Both the position numbers and the translations under genes were made by a program. From an uncultured Gammaproteobacteria bacterium (GTDB lineage: Bacteria; Pseudomonadota; Gammaproteobacteria; GCA-2729495), in the NCBI GenBank assembly GCA_947258805.1, contig CAMYJV010000004.1, forward strand, positions 17,404 through 81,403: DNA of 64,000 bases, given 5' to 3'. Each line of letters starts with the position of its first letter. The first letter of the stretch is position 1. The notes beneath the pieces were generated by a model, which ran no database searches, was not told the origin of the DNA, and saw only the letters and a list, made by a program, of their open reading frames with translations. Below are positions 52,072-60,890 of this stretch, piece by piece.

Positions 52072-52833
52072 CTATCCACCCAGGATGCGGTCCACCGCTG
52101 CCGCCAGGTCTCCCGCGACCTGCCCACCACAATCCGCAAGCCGGTCCTCGTCACCGGCCCGGTACTTGCCGGTCTGCACCAGCCAGGCCGCCAAGCCATT
52201 GTCCCGCGCGCCGATGACGTCAGCCTCCACATCGTCGCCAACCATCACCGCATCGGCGGCGCCGACGCCGAGATCGTCGAGCACGGCCCGAAAGAAAGCC
52301 GGCGAAGGCTTGCCGGCCACAATGGCCTGCTGGCCGGACGCGTATTCCAGGGCGGCAACGAAGGCACCGGCGTCGAGGTGCAGTTGATCGCCCTCGCGAA
52401 AATAGCGATTCCGGCCCACGGCGATCAGCGGCGCGCCTTCACTCATCAGACGAAAGGCCTGATCCAGCGCTGCGTAGCAGCAATACTCCGCTGCATCCGC
52501 GAGAAACACCGCATTCGGGTCGCGGGTCTCCAGCCCGGCGAAATCCGGTGCCAGGTCAGGGTGGATAATGAGCAGCGGCCGCAGGCCCGCTTGCTCGAGG
52601 TACGCCCGGGCGGCCAGGGGCGCGGTGAAAACCTGCTCCGCCGTCACGGCGAAACCCATCCTGCAAAGGCGCGCCACGGTGCTCGCGCGAGTCCGGCGAC
52701 TGGTGTTGGTAACGAATCGCAACCGGACACCCGCCGTCGCCAGGCTTTCGATGGCGTCTATCGCACCCGCGTAGGGCGCGCGCCCGTCGTGGAGCACTCC
52801 GGCAATGTCGAGGAGGACGGCATTGACACCCAT
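52072..52833 (-). CDS. HAD-superfamily phosphatase (TIGR01458/LHPP-like)
   Basis: A 253-residue HAD hydrolase of the type with a C2 cap. Motif I is VLLDIAGVLHDG (DxA form, with Asp nucleophile and Ala instead of the second Asp at the usual place), motif II is FVTNTSRRTR, motif III is Lys in IVAGKPSPAFF and motif IV is MVGDDVEADVIGARD. DIAGVLHDG and TNTSRR are typical of the LHPP/TIGR01458 branch (phospholysine phosphohistidine inorganic pyrophosphate phosphatase). It lies on the minus strand between DUF2934 and PCMT genes. Confidence 0.88.
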   Translation of the reverse strand: MGVNAVLLDIAGVLHDGRAPYAGAIDAIESLATAGVRLRFVTNTSRRTRASTVARLCRMGFAVTAEQVFTAPLAARAYLEQAGLRPLLIIHPDLAPDFAGLETRDPNAVFLADAAEYCCYAALDQAFRLMSEGAPLIAVGRNRYFREGDQLHLDAGAFVAALEYASGQQAIVAGKPSPAFFRAVLDDLGVGAADAVMVGDDVEADVIGARDNGLAAWLVQTGKYRAGDEDRLADCGGQVAGDLAAAVDRILGG

Positions 52834-52920
52834 GATGCTGCCCAGAGAAACACCGCGCGCCGGCGAGGTGACCGCCGGGGCGATAAATAGCCAACACGCT
52901 GCGGCGTCGGCGAAGGACGC

Positions 52921-53250
52921 TCAGTCGGCGTTTTTACCCAGCAACAAATCGACCTCGCGTTCCGCGTCGAGCCAATCCGCAACCGGGTCGCCCCCTTTGA
53001 AGCCTCGACTCACAGCCCGAAAATACGCCGCTTCAGCGATCTGCTGACGGCGCTGCTCGACCGAGATCGGGCCGGCAGCCTGCTTGAGTTTGGCTGCAGC
53101 ACCAGCCCCTTTGGCGCGGGCGCCAGTGGGCTTAACGCTGATTTCCGCCAGCTTTGGGTCACTTTGGGGTTGTCTGGCCACCTTCGCAGCCTGGGTGGCC
53201 TTCGCAGCCTTGGCCTGGGCGACCTGCTTCGCAGTCTCTTGCGTGTCCAC
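52921..53250 (-). CDS. DUF2934-domain protein
   Basis: A 109-residue protein with a low-complexity Ala/Lys-rich N-terminus (about 1-60, with repeated AKxAK units) and a C-terminal DUF2934 motif (RRQQIAEAAYFRAVSRGFKG then GDPVADWLDAEREVD). DUF2934 is a short helix-rich unit of unknown function that often occurs once in small basic proteins. The GTG start at 53250 is supported by AGGAGG nine bases upstream, one of the best ribosome sites in the window. Confidence 0.88.
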   Translation of the reverse strand: MDTQETAKQVAQAKAAKATQAAKVARQPQSDPKLAEISVKPTGARAKGAGAAAKLKQAAGPISVEQRRQQIAEAAYFRAVSRGFKGGDPVADWLDAEREVDLLLGKNAD

Positions 53251-53451
53251 GCTGAATTACCTCCTTTCATTCAGAGATATCGCGGGGCCAACAACGAACC
53301 ACCCGCGTGAGGACGTAAATCACTGTACTCCACTGCGCGGGAGCATGCGACAGATATCGGCGGTGGATTGTGCCTACCGGCCCTAGCGCGGCGCGCTGCA
53401 GCAGAACGCAAAGGCCCGGTTTCCGCACCAACAGGCCTTGTGGCCCTCCCG

Positions 53452-54336
53452 TCAGGCGGCGGGCTTCCTGAACTTCAGCGTAAAGCGGTCGCTCTCGCCA
53501 ATGGCCAGGTACTTGGCGCGGTCTTCGTCCTTCTTGCGCAGCGTCGGCGGCAGCGTCCAGACACCGGTGTCATAGTCCTTGGTATCTGCCGGGTTCGCGT
53601 TGACCTCCGATTTCCCCTCCAGCTCGAAGCCCGCGGCTTCCGCCAGCTGAATCGCATAGGCCTCGTTCACATAGCCGGAGGCTGCGTTCGGGTCCTGTTC
53701 CACATCCGGATTACCGCGGTGTTCCACCACGCCGAGCACGCCGCCCGGTTTCAGTATCTTGAAGAACTGCGCGAACATGTCTTCGGTATAGCCGCGCGGC
53801 ATCCAGTTATGAATGTTGCGAAAGGTCACGATCATGTCGACGGACGCTTCCGGCGCAAAGTCCCACTTCTCCGGTGGCATCAGCACGCCCATTTCGACGT
53901 TGCCATAGAGGTCTGGTCGTTCCGCGAGTTTGTCGGTGAAACCTTTGACCCCGTTACGCACGAATTCCCGTTCGTCTTCCGGATCCCAGTGCGCGGCGAT
54001 ATATTTGCCCTGGTCATTCACGTAGGGTGCAATCACTTCAGTGTACCAGCCACCGCTGGGCCAGATCTCCACCACCGTCATATTCGGCTCCAGCCCGAAA
54101 AACTCCAGCGTTTCCACCGGGTGACGCGAAGCATTGCGAGCGCGGTTTTCTTCGCTGCGATGCTCGCCGGCCGCAATGTCGGCCAGCCTCGGCCCGGCGA
54201 CTTCAGGCTCGGCGAGAACCACCGGTGCAGCCGGCGGCGCAGCGGTTTCGGCGGGGGCACTCGCTTGCTCCGGTGCACCGCAAGCAACAACGGCGACGGT
54301 CAGAAAAATGGCAAAGAACGGACGGCGAGGGCCCAT
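53452..54336 (-). CDS. Exported lipoprotein of the class I methyltransferase fold
   Basis: A protein of about 294 residues with a lipoprotein signal (FFAIFLTVAVVACG, lipobox VVAC) and a Pro/Ala linker before a Rossmann methyltransferase domain. The motif I region is MTVVEIWPSGGWYTEVIAPYV, in which the usual GxGxG is PSGGW; DMIVTFRNIHNWMPRGYTEDMFAQFFKILKPGGVLGVVEHRGN is the rest of the core. The family occurs in many Gammaproteobacteria as an exported predicted methyltransferase, with unknown substrate. The ATG at 54336 has GGAG at good distance; the ATG at 54348 is possible. Confidence 0.82.
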   Translation of the reverse strand: MGPRRPFFAIFLTVAVVACGAPEQASAPAETAAPPAAPVVLAEPEVAGPRLADIAAGEHRSEENRARNASRHPVETLEFFGLEPNMTVVEIWPSGGWYTEVIAPYVNDQGKYIAAHWDPEDEREFVRNGVKGFTDKLAERPDLYGNVEMGVLMPPEKWDFAPEASVDMIVTFRNIHNWMPRGYTEDMFAQFFKILKPGGVLGVVEHRGNPDVEQDPNAASGYVNEAYAIQLAEAAGFELEGKSEVNANPADTKDYDTGVWTLPPTLRKKDEDRAKYLAIGESDRFTLKFRKPAA

Positions 54337-54418
54337 GGGCTTCTCCATTGGTAGAGGTGTTTTTGAGAGGGGCCAGACTGTAGAACATCATCCGTGGCAT
54401 TGCCACGGGCAGCCGGAC

Positions 54419-55072
54419 TCAGGCGTAGGCGGCGCTGTGAATGTGGCTCAGCTTGGCCGGCTGGGACAGGCGATAGAAATCTCGTAGTTCCTGCAGCATT
54501 TCGCCGCCTGGCAGCCCACACGCATAGCGGGCTTCCAGGCTGCGGCAATACCAGCCCGCAAAACGCGCGGCGTACGAGTAGCGCTCGAGCTCCGCCGCCG
54601 ACAGCGTGGCATGAAAACGTGGTGATTCGAACAGCACGGCGAAGAGAGTGGCCTCGAGTTCCGGGCGCGCCTGATGGGTCGCGAGGGTTCGGGCGCCCAT
54701 GTACTTGTCGATTTCGGCCTGCAGTTCGAGTTCCAGCAGCGTGACCCGGCGGTCCGCACTCGCATTCCAGGTCAGGTAGTTGAAGTGACTGAGCCCTTCA
54801 ACCACCTTGCAGAAATCCTCAAAATTGTCGGCATCCAGGTAGTCGAAAGGATCCCGCGAGGCCAGGCGGTCGAGGAGTTCGGCGTCCAGGTATAGCGCCA
54901 GGTGCAGTTCGTCCTGGTCTTCGGCAAGCAGCAGCTTTTCATCGGCTTCCCGGCCGCCCTCTCCCTCCAGGGCCCTGGCCTGGTGAGCATCCGTGATCAG
55001 GTAGTCACGAACGTCGGCCGGCGGCTCGATTCGGTAGAGCTGGGCCAGAAGTGTCTGCAGATTGCGGAGCAT
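54419..55072 (-). CDS. Helical protein of unknown function (second of a pair)
   Basis: A 217-residue protein with no signal or membrane segment. It is acidic and helix-rich: RNLQTLLAQLYRIEPPADVRDYLITDAHQA, EADEKLLLAEDQDELHLALYL, LLDRLASRDPFDYLDADNFEDFCKVVEGLSHFNYL and FAGWYCRSLEARYACG. I do not recognise it, though the FDYLDADNFEDFCKVVEGLSHF stretch reads like a conserved signature. It starts ten bases after the stop of the upstream gene, so the two form an operon. Confidence 0.75.
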   Translation of the reverse strand: MLRNLQTLLAQLYRIEPPADVRDYLITDAHQARALEGEGGREADEKLLLAEDQDELHLALYLDAELLDRLASRDPFDYLDADNFEDFCKVVEGLSHFNYLTWNASADRRVTLLELELQAEIDKYMGARTLATHQARPELEATLFAVLFESPRFHATLSAAELERYSYAARFAGWYCRSLEARYACGLPGGEMLQELRDFYRLSQPAKLSHIHSAAYA

Positions 55073-55082
55073 GATGGGCTCA

Positions 55083-55724
55083 TCAATGCTCGTGCCGGGT
55101 GCGCGCTGATTCCAGCGGTTCGATTCCCAGCTCGCGCAGCAAGCGCGCAGCACGCGGGCTGCCGGTGCGCACCCACGCTTCATACCAGCGCAACGCGTCT
55201 TCCACATCGTGGCCCCGCGCCGAATCACGAACCTCGTTGAGCACATCCACCATGTTGGTGAACTTGGCGCCGAGTTCCTCGAATACGTCGCTCATCACCC
55301 GGCCCCGCAAGGTGCCTTTTATACTGCCTGCCAATGTGCTGTACGCGCCGCCGCCCATCTTCACGTAGTAGCCCACATCCACCGGCGCACGCCGCAGAAA
55401 GTCGTCGAAAAAGCCGGCTACGAACAACGCCACGTCACCCACGCGCTGCAGCGCGAAGTGATGCTCTTCCTCCGTGCGGGCTTCAACCGCGTCGGCAAGC
55501 ATGAGCGCCAGGGGTCGCAGTTCCGGCCCTTCCGGGCCCGCATCATAGAAATCTTCGGAGCGTGCAAACAGTGTCAGGAGATTGACAACGTAGTGCGAAG
55601 TCTGGGTGTCGAGCACCACATGATTCGCAGCCATGGCTGCATCTACGGAGTCGCGGAAGAACTCCGTAAGGCTGGCGACGGGCTGGAGCCCGTCCGCTAT
55701 CGCGTAATCGGCGCTCATAGTCAT
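55083..55724 (-). CDS. Helical protein of unknown function (first of a pair)
   Basis: A 213-residue soluble protein: VASLTEFFRDSVDAAMAANH, VVLDTQTSHYVVNLLTLFARSEDFYD, GPELRPLALMLADAVEARTEEEHHFALQRVGDVALFVAGFFDDFL, RAPVDVGYYVKMGGGAYSTLAG. The spread of His, Tyr, Glu and Asp residues in the middle (EEEHHFALQRVGD, DVGYYVKMGGGAY) may mark a metal or cofactor site. I know no family by name. It is followed by the second helical protein and preceded, across 110 bases, by the cyclotransferase-like gene on the same strand. Confidence 0.78.
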   Translation of the reverse strand: MTMSADYAIADGLQPVASLTEFFRDSVDAAMAANHVVLDTQTSHYVVNLLTLFARSEDFYDAGPEGPELRPLALMLADAVEARTEEEHHFALQRVGDVALFVAGFFDDFLRRAPVDVGYYVKMGGGAYSTLAGSIKGTLRGRVMSDVFEELGAKFTNMVDVLNEVRDSARGHDVEDALRWYEAWVRTGSPRAARLLRELGIEPLESARTRHEH

Positions 55725-55834
55725 TAACTTAATAACCTATTAGCGGCCGGTTCACGCGTGATCTGTGTCACGCAACCGATCATGCAACGGCGGGCGACCA
55801 CAGGGCGGATGTTACCGACGGCATGGCCAGCTGG

Positions 55835-56335
55835 TTAAGGTCGATACAGGAGGGCGTTCTCGCGCAGCGCACGCTCAGCATCACTGTCGGCAATGGCTCC
55901 AACACGCTGCAACTGCGCGACATAATGAGCTGGCAGTCCATGATGGGCGGCACCGTGCAACAGGAAATCCAGGTACCAGTTGAATGGCTTAAGAGCCGGA
56001 ACTATTGCACCGGCCCGCGCCTGGTAAGAAAAAACTGAAACCTTGTCGCTGCTGTCTTCCCCGATCACACGCAGTTCAGAGCGCGCGTAGCCCGGCCCCT
56101 CGATTGCATCCAGCACCGCAGCATGGGCAACGCTGACGGAGTAGATAACTCCCCAGACCTCAATGCCTGGCACGGGAACGATGTTGGCCTTGCCGGAACC
56201 ATCTGCGCCGCGTTTGTGAAACGCGAGCTCATGTTCCGGCAACCGGGCCACGCCCAGCGGAACGGCGGAATTAACGCGGGCGCGCAGACGCCCGATGTGC
56301 ATGTTCGATCCGTAGGCGAAGTACAGCAGCGTCAT
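55835..56335 (-). CDS. Gamma-glutamylcyclotransferase-like (AIG2/GGCT fold) protein
   Basis: A 166-residue protein with the GGCT fold: FAYGSNMHIGRLRAR at the N-terminus (YGSN substrate loop), VWGVIYSVS and the catalytic Glu in VLDAIEGPGYARSEL. Proteins of this fold cleave gamma-glutamyl compounds to pyroglutamate or remove gamma-glutamylamine adducts. The gene follows the tail sheath gene by 15 bases on the same strand, so it may be co-transcribed with it. Confidence 0.88.
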   Translation of the reverse strand: MTLLYFAYGSNMHIGRLRARVNSAVPLGVARLPEHELAFHKRGADGSGKANIVPVPGIEVWGVIYSVSVAHAAVLDAIEGPGYARSELRVIGEDSSDKVSVFSYQARAGAIVPALKPFNWYLDFLLHGAAHHGLPAHYVAQLQRVGAIADSDAERALRENALLYRP

Positions 56336-56350
56336 GCTGCTAACCCCGCG

Positions 56351-57874
56351 TCAGATCGCAACTGCCAGTGTCGGCTGCCAGCCAAGCTCGCGGACGTCCG
56401 CTTCGCTGCCGTGCTGAATCACCCGGAAATGCAGAAACTCCCCCGGGCGCCTTAGCGCGATACCGAACTCGATTTCCAGTTCGTCGCCGCGGATCGTGGG
56501 CGTGTGCAGAAACCAGCCTTCCCTGGGACTGACACCTGCCAGCGCACCATTGGCCTGCAACGCGTTGAGAAAAGCCTCAAGCTGGGCGCGCAAGTCAGCA
56601 ATTCCGGAGGCCGCCTCACGGCGAAACAACATCCAGCGGCAGTTCTGCACCATGCCCGACACCACGAACAGCGCAGTGCGGCGCCAGCGCAGCGCACACC
56701 ATTCCGGTGCCAGCCCGGAGCCGCGGGCCGTGGTCACGCCACCGTGCAAATCAACCCAACCCGGGGCAGCCGCGGTCAGGGGGTTCACACCGGCACGTAT
56801 CAGTGCCGAAATCTCTCTGGGTGAAAGCTCGAGGTGCGCGCGCCAGTGACAGCGCAGGCGCAACGGCGCAGACGCCGACAGCGACCACGCACCGTGGTCC
56901 TGGTCCCGGGCTGCCAGGGCCCCGGCGAGGGCGCCCAGCACGCTGCTGTCTCCGGGCAACGGAAAACACGTGACCACGTTCGGACTCGCAAACTGGCCGC
57001 GTTGTCTGTCCGCGATCACGTCACGGGCCAGCTGCCAGTGGCCGGGCGGCTCGACCAGCAGCAGGGCCTGGCGGCGGCGGCAATAACGCTCGGAGGCGAA
57101 TCGAGCCACCGGGCCGAGGCTCAGACCGGGCGCAGGCGGCAGGATGCAAAGCAGGTCCAGGCGCGCGATCTGCTCCAGCGCGTAGAGACCCGTGCCTTCT
57201 CGCGGCGAACCGATCAGGTCGTAGTCGGACAACATTTCCGCCGGCAGGCGCGTGCCGTCTGCGTAAACGTAGTCGGGATTCATCAGCGCCCCCGGACCCA
57301 CCGTCGGGAGCGGACGCTGATGCGTACCGTTGTCGCGCAGGCGCACGAGTGACGAACGCAGCAACGCATCACCCACGTAGTCCGCATCGCTGGCGTGGGC
57401 GGACACCTCCGGATAGATCTCCTGCTCCACGACGGCTGCCTTGTTGCCGCCGTCGAGACGGTGCACTGTCAGATTGAAGTGCGCGCCCGCGTCGGCGGGG
57501 ATGCCATCGTAGTCGACAGATGCCCGCAAGTACTCGAGCGGCCCGGGGTGCAGTGCTTCCAGCACGAGGGTGCTACCGCTGGCGGGCAGGTGTATCTGGT
57601 TACGACGCGAGGAATGGCAGACACGGACGACAATGGCCATCGTCCCGCCGTTGCCGAAATAGCGCTCAAGATAATGCTGGAGACGACTGTCTTTGTCAGG
57701 CGAACCGAAACGCTTCAGATATTCGGCGACACTGCGCACCGCCACCGGCATGTCCACTGGCCCGCGAGGCGCGGGGCCAATGAACGCGGCGACAGTTTCC
57801 CTGCCCAGCAACGTGGGAACGTCCGAGGACGCATCCTCAACCACAAATATACCGCTCGATGCAGTGTCCGACAT
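56351..57874 (-). CDS. Orphan contractile-tail sheath-like protein
   Basis: A 507-residue protein with the layout of phage and contractile injection-system sheaths. The N-terminus runs AAFIGPAPRGPVDMPVAVRS, then EYLKRFG, then HYLERYFGNGGTMAIVVRV, which is the usual start of sheath domain I. The C-terminal domain has NCRWMLFRREA, then a helix LRAQLEAFLNALQANGALAG, then PREGWFLHTPT and LEIEFGIALRRPGEFLHFRV, the interlocking part that carries the linking strand. Full length, no frameshift. No tube, baseplate, spike, tape-measure, terminator or AAA+ ATPase gene lies within reach. It follows the L,D-transpeptidase gene on the same strand by 82 bases. Confidence 0.85.
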   Translation of the reverse strand: MSDTASSGIFVVEDASSDVPTLLGRETVAAFIGPAPRGPVDMPVAVRSVAEYLKRFGSPDKDSRLQHYLERYFGNGGTMAIVVRVCHSSRRNQIHLPASGSTLVLEALHPGPLEYLRASVDYDGIPADAGAHFNLTVHRLDGGNKAAVVEQEIYPEVSAHASDADYVGDALLRSSLVRLRDNGTHQRPLPTVGPGALMNPDYVYADGTRLPAEMLSDYDLIGSPREGTGLYALEQIARLDLLCILPPAPGLSLGPVARFASERYCRRRQALLLVEPPGHWQLARDVIADRQRGQFASPNVVTCFPLPGDSSVLGALAGALAARDQDHGAWSLSASAPLRLRCHWRAHLELSPREISALIRAGVNPLTAAAPGWVDLHGGVTTARGSGLAPEWCALRWRRTALFVVSGMVQNCRWMLFRREAASGIADLRAQLEAFLNALQANGALAGVSPREGWFLHTPTIRGDELEIEFGIALRRPGEFLHFRVIQHGSEADVRELGWQPTLAVAI

Positions 57875-57956
57875 TCCGGCCCACCGCCAACAACAACCCT
57901 GGGGAAATTCTAGCAGGCTAAGGGCCGCGGAGTCAGGATTCTCGCGAAGACTTGCT

Positions 57957-59051
57957 TCAGTCGGTGGCGATGTCGGCGACTTGTTCCACGGGATCGTGCA
58001 CGATCACATTCTCGACTCGCCGCGCCCGGGCCAGCGCAGCTGCAAGGCCATCATCACCGGCCAGTATCGACACGGGGAACCCGCGATGGTCCCCTGTAAT
58101 CACAACCAGCCGGGATTGATCAAGGTCAGCGGCACCATTGGGCATCTCGCCGGCCCGGGTCGCCGCGCGCTGATCGAGTTCGGCCAGCCAGTCGCGCTCG
58201 TCTTCGGCCAGCGCCGGATGGGCCTCGAGCAACAGGTCATTGCCGCTGCGCCCCAACAGCAGCGGCTGATTCACGATATTGACCGGCGTCCCCACGGGAA
58301 CCCGGTCGTACAGGAATTCAATGTCTTCCGGGTAGAGCCGCACGCAACCGTGGCTCACCCGCATGCCGACGCCGGCGGGCTTGTTCGTACCGTGAATCAG
58401 GTAGCCCGGCAAACCCAGCTGGAGTACCCGGCTGCCCAGGGGATTGTCCGGGCCGGGCGGCACCTGGGCCGGCAGCGGGTCGCCCATCTCTGCATGTTCC
58501 TTGCGGATGGATGCCGGCACAAACCACACCGGGTCGCGCGTGCGGGCAACAACGGTGGTTGCCCCGGTCGGTGTCGCCCAGTCTTCCCGGCCGATGCCGA
58601 TGGGGTAAGTCTCCACCACCCCGGGTTCACCGTTGACGGCGGGCGGATAGTAGAACAGGCGCTTCGTGGCAACGTTCAACACGATGCCTTCGCGCGGCGC
58701 GTCGGGCAGCACGAAACGGGTGGGCAGCACGACGGGCGTCCCCGCACCCGGCATCCACGGATCGACGCCCGGGTTCGCATCTCGCAACTCGTCAAAACCC
58801 AGGTCATAGGTGCGGGCAAATTCGACGAAGGTGTCTTCGGCGCGGGCCAGCACAATCTGCAATTCGCCCACCGTATCTTCACCGGCCACGAGCACGAAGC
58901 GATTTGCGTCCAGCGGCGGCTGCGGGGCGGACTCGGCGCTTGGCAACGCGCCAGCGCCCGCACTCTCCGGCGGCTTGAATACGGCGTCGACGAGGCTGCA
59001 GCCTGCCAGCAGGCTAGCGGCCGTCAGCAGTAATGGCGCCCGCACGGACAC
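57957..59051 (-). CDS. L,D-transpeptidase (YkuD) lipoprotein
   Basis: A 364-residue lipoprotein (LLTAASLLAGC, lipobox LAGC) with a LysM-like part (TFVEFARTYDLGFDELRDANPGVDP), then a YkuD catalytic domain (about 120-260) with the motif YLIHGTNKPAGVGMRVSHGC then VRLYPEDI, whose Cys is the nucleophile, and a C-terminal part of about 100 residues. It makes 3-3 crosslinks in peptidoglycan or attaches proteins to it, as ErfK/YbiS enzymes do. It is preceded by the M48 protease gene by four bases, so the two are one unit. Confidence 0.93.
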   Translation of the reverse strand: MSVRAPLLLTAASLLAGCSLVDAVFKPPESAGAGALPSAESAPQPPLDANRFVLVAGEDTVGELQIVLARAEDTFVEFARTYDLGFDELRDANPGVDPWMPGAGTPVVLPTRFVLPDAPREGIVLNVATKRLFYYPPAVNGEPGVVETYPIGIGREDWATPTGATTVVARTRDPVWFVPASIRKEHAEMGDPLPAQVPPGPDNPLGSRVLQLGLPGYLIHGTNKPAGVGMRVSHGCVRLYPEDIEFLYDRVPVGTPVNIVNQPLLLGRSGNDLLLEAHPALAEDERDWLAELDQRAATRAGEMPNGAADLDQSRLVVITGDHRGFPVSILAGDDGLAAALARARRVENVIVHDPVEQVADIATD

Positions 59052-59055
59052 GCTG

Positions 59056-59820
59056 TCAGGGCCGACAGGCCGGGCGCTTGCCTTCTGCCCGCGCCGCGTT
59101 GAACTCGTCGAGGGCCTCCGGCAGCTGGGCGATCAGCCCGGAGATGCGGGTGGTCGACGACGGGTGTGTGGATAAGAACTCCGGCGGCGACGCGCCACCC
59201 TTGGCATCCATGTTCTTCCACAGCTGCACGCTGCCGCGCGGATCGAAGCCCGCCCCGGCCATGTAGCGCAGACCGACGACATCGGCCTCACTTTCCGCGC
59301 CGCGGCCATAGGGCAGCGTAAGACCGATCTGCGCCCCCATCGACAGCAGATCGTAGGTGGTCTGGCCTCCGCCGAGCACCGCGGCACCCGCAACGACCGC
59401 GCCCTGCGTGGTGATCTGCCGGTTCACCTGCTCGTAAGAATGCCTCTCGGTCACATGGGCCACTTCGTGGCCGATCACTGCCGCGAGCTGGTCCTGGTTC
59501 TCCGCCACCTTCAGCAGGCCGGTGAACACCCCGATGTGGCCGCCCGGCAGCGCAAACGCGTTGACGGCCTCGTCGTCGAAAACGACGACTTCCCAGTCCA
59601 GGCTGGCATAGGGCTCGTTCACCTCGGCGAGGATCGCGTCCGACACGCACTGAACATAGCTGCGCACGCGGGCATCGCGCGACTCCACCATCTGTGTGCG
59701 CATCTTCTGGAACTCGACGTCCGACTGCACCTGGAGCTCGCGCTCACTGATGATGGGCACCGCGCAGCCGCTGCCCGCGAGCACGATCACCAACAGTCCA
59801 ATGCGGTAAAGCCAGGCCAT
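59056..59820 (-). CDS. M48-family metalloprotease lipoprotein
   Basis: A 254-residue lipoprotein (LLVIVLAGSGC, lipobox GSGC) with the zinc motif HEVAH in LAAVIGHEVAHVTERHSYEQ and the third ligand Glu in ESEADVVGLRYMAGAGFDP. This fits the LoiP/BepA-like M48 group but without TPR units, closest to LoiP. It should cleave outer-membrane or periplasmic proteins. It stands 53 bases downstream of sohB and four bases upstream of the L,D-transpeptidase gene on the same strand. Confidence 0.93.
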   Translation of the reverse strand: MAWLYRIGLLVIVLAGSGCAVPIISERELQVQSDVEFQKMRTQMVESRDARVRSYVQCVSDAILAEVNEPYASLDWEVVVFDDEAVNAFALPGGHIGVFTGLLKVAENQDQLAAVIGHEVAHVTERHSYEQVNRQITTQGAVVAGAAVLGGGQTTYDLLSMGAQIGLTLPYGRGAESEADVVGLRYMAGAGFDPRGSVQLWKNMDAKGGASPPEFLSTHPSSTTRISGLIAQLPEALDEFNAARAEGKRPACRP

Positions 59821-59873
59821 GGCGCCTTCCTTATCTATTCGAAGACCGGATTATAAAGGCTATGCGTTGCCGC

Positions 59874-60890
59874 TTAGCGAAACCAGGTGCGGTCCCAGCG
59901 GGCGCGACCGAAAGCCTCGGCGGCCGCGTCCATCGCATGCATGATGCGCTCCTGCAGCGAAGGCTTGCCTTTCCAGCGCACGCGATACACGTCACCGTCT
60001 TCCACCGCGTTCAGCAGGTAATCGTCGCTTGCGCCCAGCTCGTCTACCAGGCCCAGCTCCAGCGCCCGGGTGCCGTACCAGTGCTCGCCGGTGGCCACCT
60101 GCTCGACGTTCATTGCCGGCCGATGCTCGGCGACCAGTTCCTTGAACAGGCGGTGCACCTCTTCCAGCTCTTCGCGCAGCTTTTCGCGGTCGGCTTCGGT
60201 GTTCGAGCCAAACATTGTCACGGTGCGTTTATATTGGCCGGCCGTGACCTCCTCCCACTCCACGCCCCGGTCTTTCAACGCGCGGTTGAAGTTGGGCAGC
60301 TGGGCCAGCACCCCGATGGAGCCGATCACGGCGAAGGGCGCCGCGATCACGCGATCGGCGATGCAGGCCATCATGTAGCCGCCGCTGGCGGCCACCTTGT
60401 CGACGATTGCCGTCAGCGGAATACCGCGGCTTTTCAAACGCTGCAGCTGCGACGCGGCCAGGCCGTGTTCGTGCACCGCACCACCGGCGTTCTCGAGTCT
60501 CAACACGACTTCGTCATCGCCGTTGGCCACGCTGACCACGGCGCTGATTTCCTCGCGCAGGTGGCTCACCGCAGTGGCGCGGATATCACCCTTGAAGTCG
60601 AGCACGAAGTAGCGTTTGCGATGATCGTCGCCCGCGGCCTTCTCCGCTTTCTTGCGCGCATGCTTGTCGGCCTTTTCCTGTTTCTTGAAGGCTGACTTGC
60701 TCAGCGCCGCGCGCCGCACGGCGCGGCCGAGTTCGCGAAAGCGGTCGTTGAGCTTGTCGACCTGGATACCCGGAGGTGCGCTGCCACGGCGCGATGCGCC
60801 CGCAATAATGGCCACAGCCATACCCAGAGCGACGAGCAGCGTCGCGGTCTTGGCCAGGAACAGACCGTAGTCGGCCAGGAATTCCATCAT
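59874..60890 (-). CDS. sohB: Inner-membrane serine protease SohB
   Basis: A 338-residue S49-family peptidase: an N-terminal membrane helix ([18 protein letters not shown]), a basic linker (about 60-95; [20 protein letters not shown]), then the protease domain with [41 protein letters not shown], and the catalytic Ser in [31 protein letters not shown], with the Lys of the dyad downstream ([11 protein letters not shown]). It works as a membrane protease in the periplasm. Its start overlaps lipA by four bases. Confidence 0.95.
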   Translation of the reverse strand: MMEFLADYGLFLAKTATLLVALGMAVAIIAGASRRGSAPPGIQVDKLNDRFRELGRAVRRAALSKSAFKKQEKADKHARKKAEKAAGDDHRKRYFVLDFKGDIRATAVSHLREEISAVVSVANGDDEVVLRLENAGGAVHEHGLAASQLQRLKSRGIPLTAIVDKVAASGGYMMACIADRVIAAPFAVIGSIGVLAQLPNFNRALKDRGVEWEEVTAGQYKRTVTMFGSNTEADREKLREELEEVHRLFKELVAEHRPAMNVEQVATGEHWYGTRALELGLVDELGASDDYLLNAVEDGDVYRVRWKGKPSLQERIMHAMDAAAEAFGRARWDRTWFR

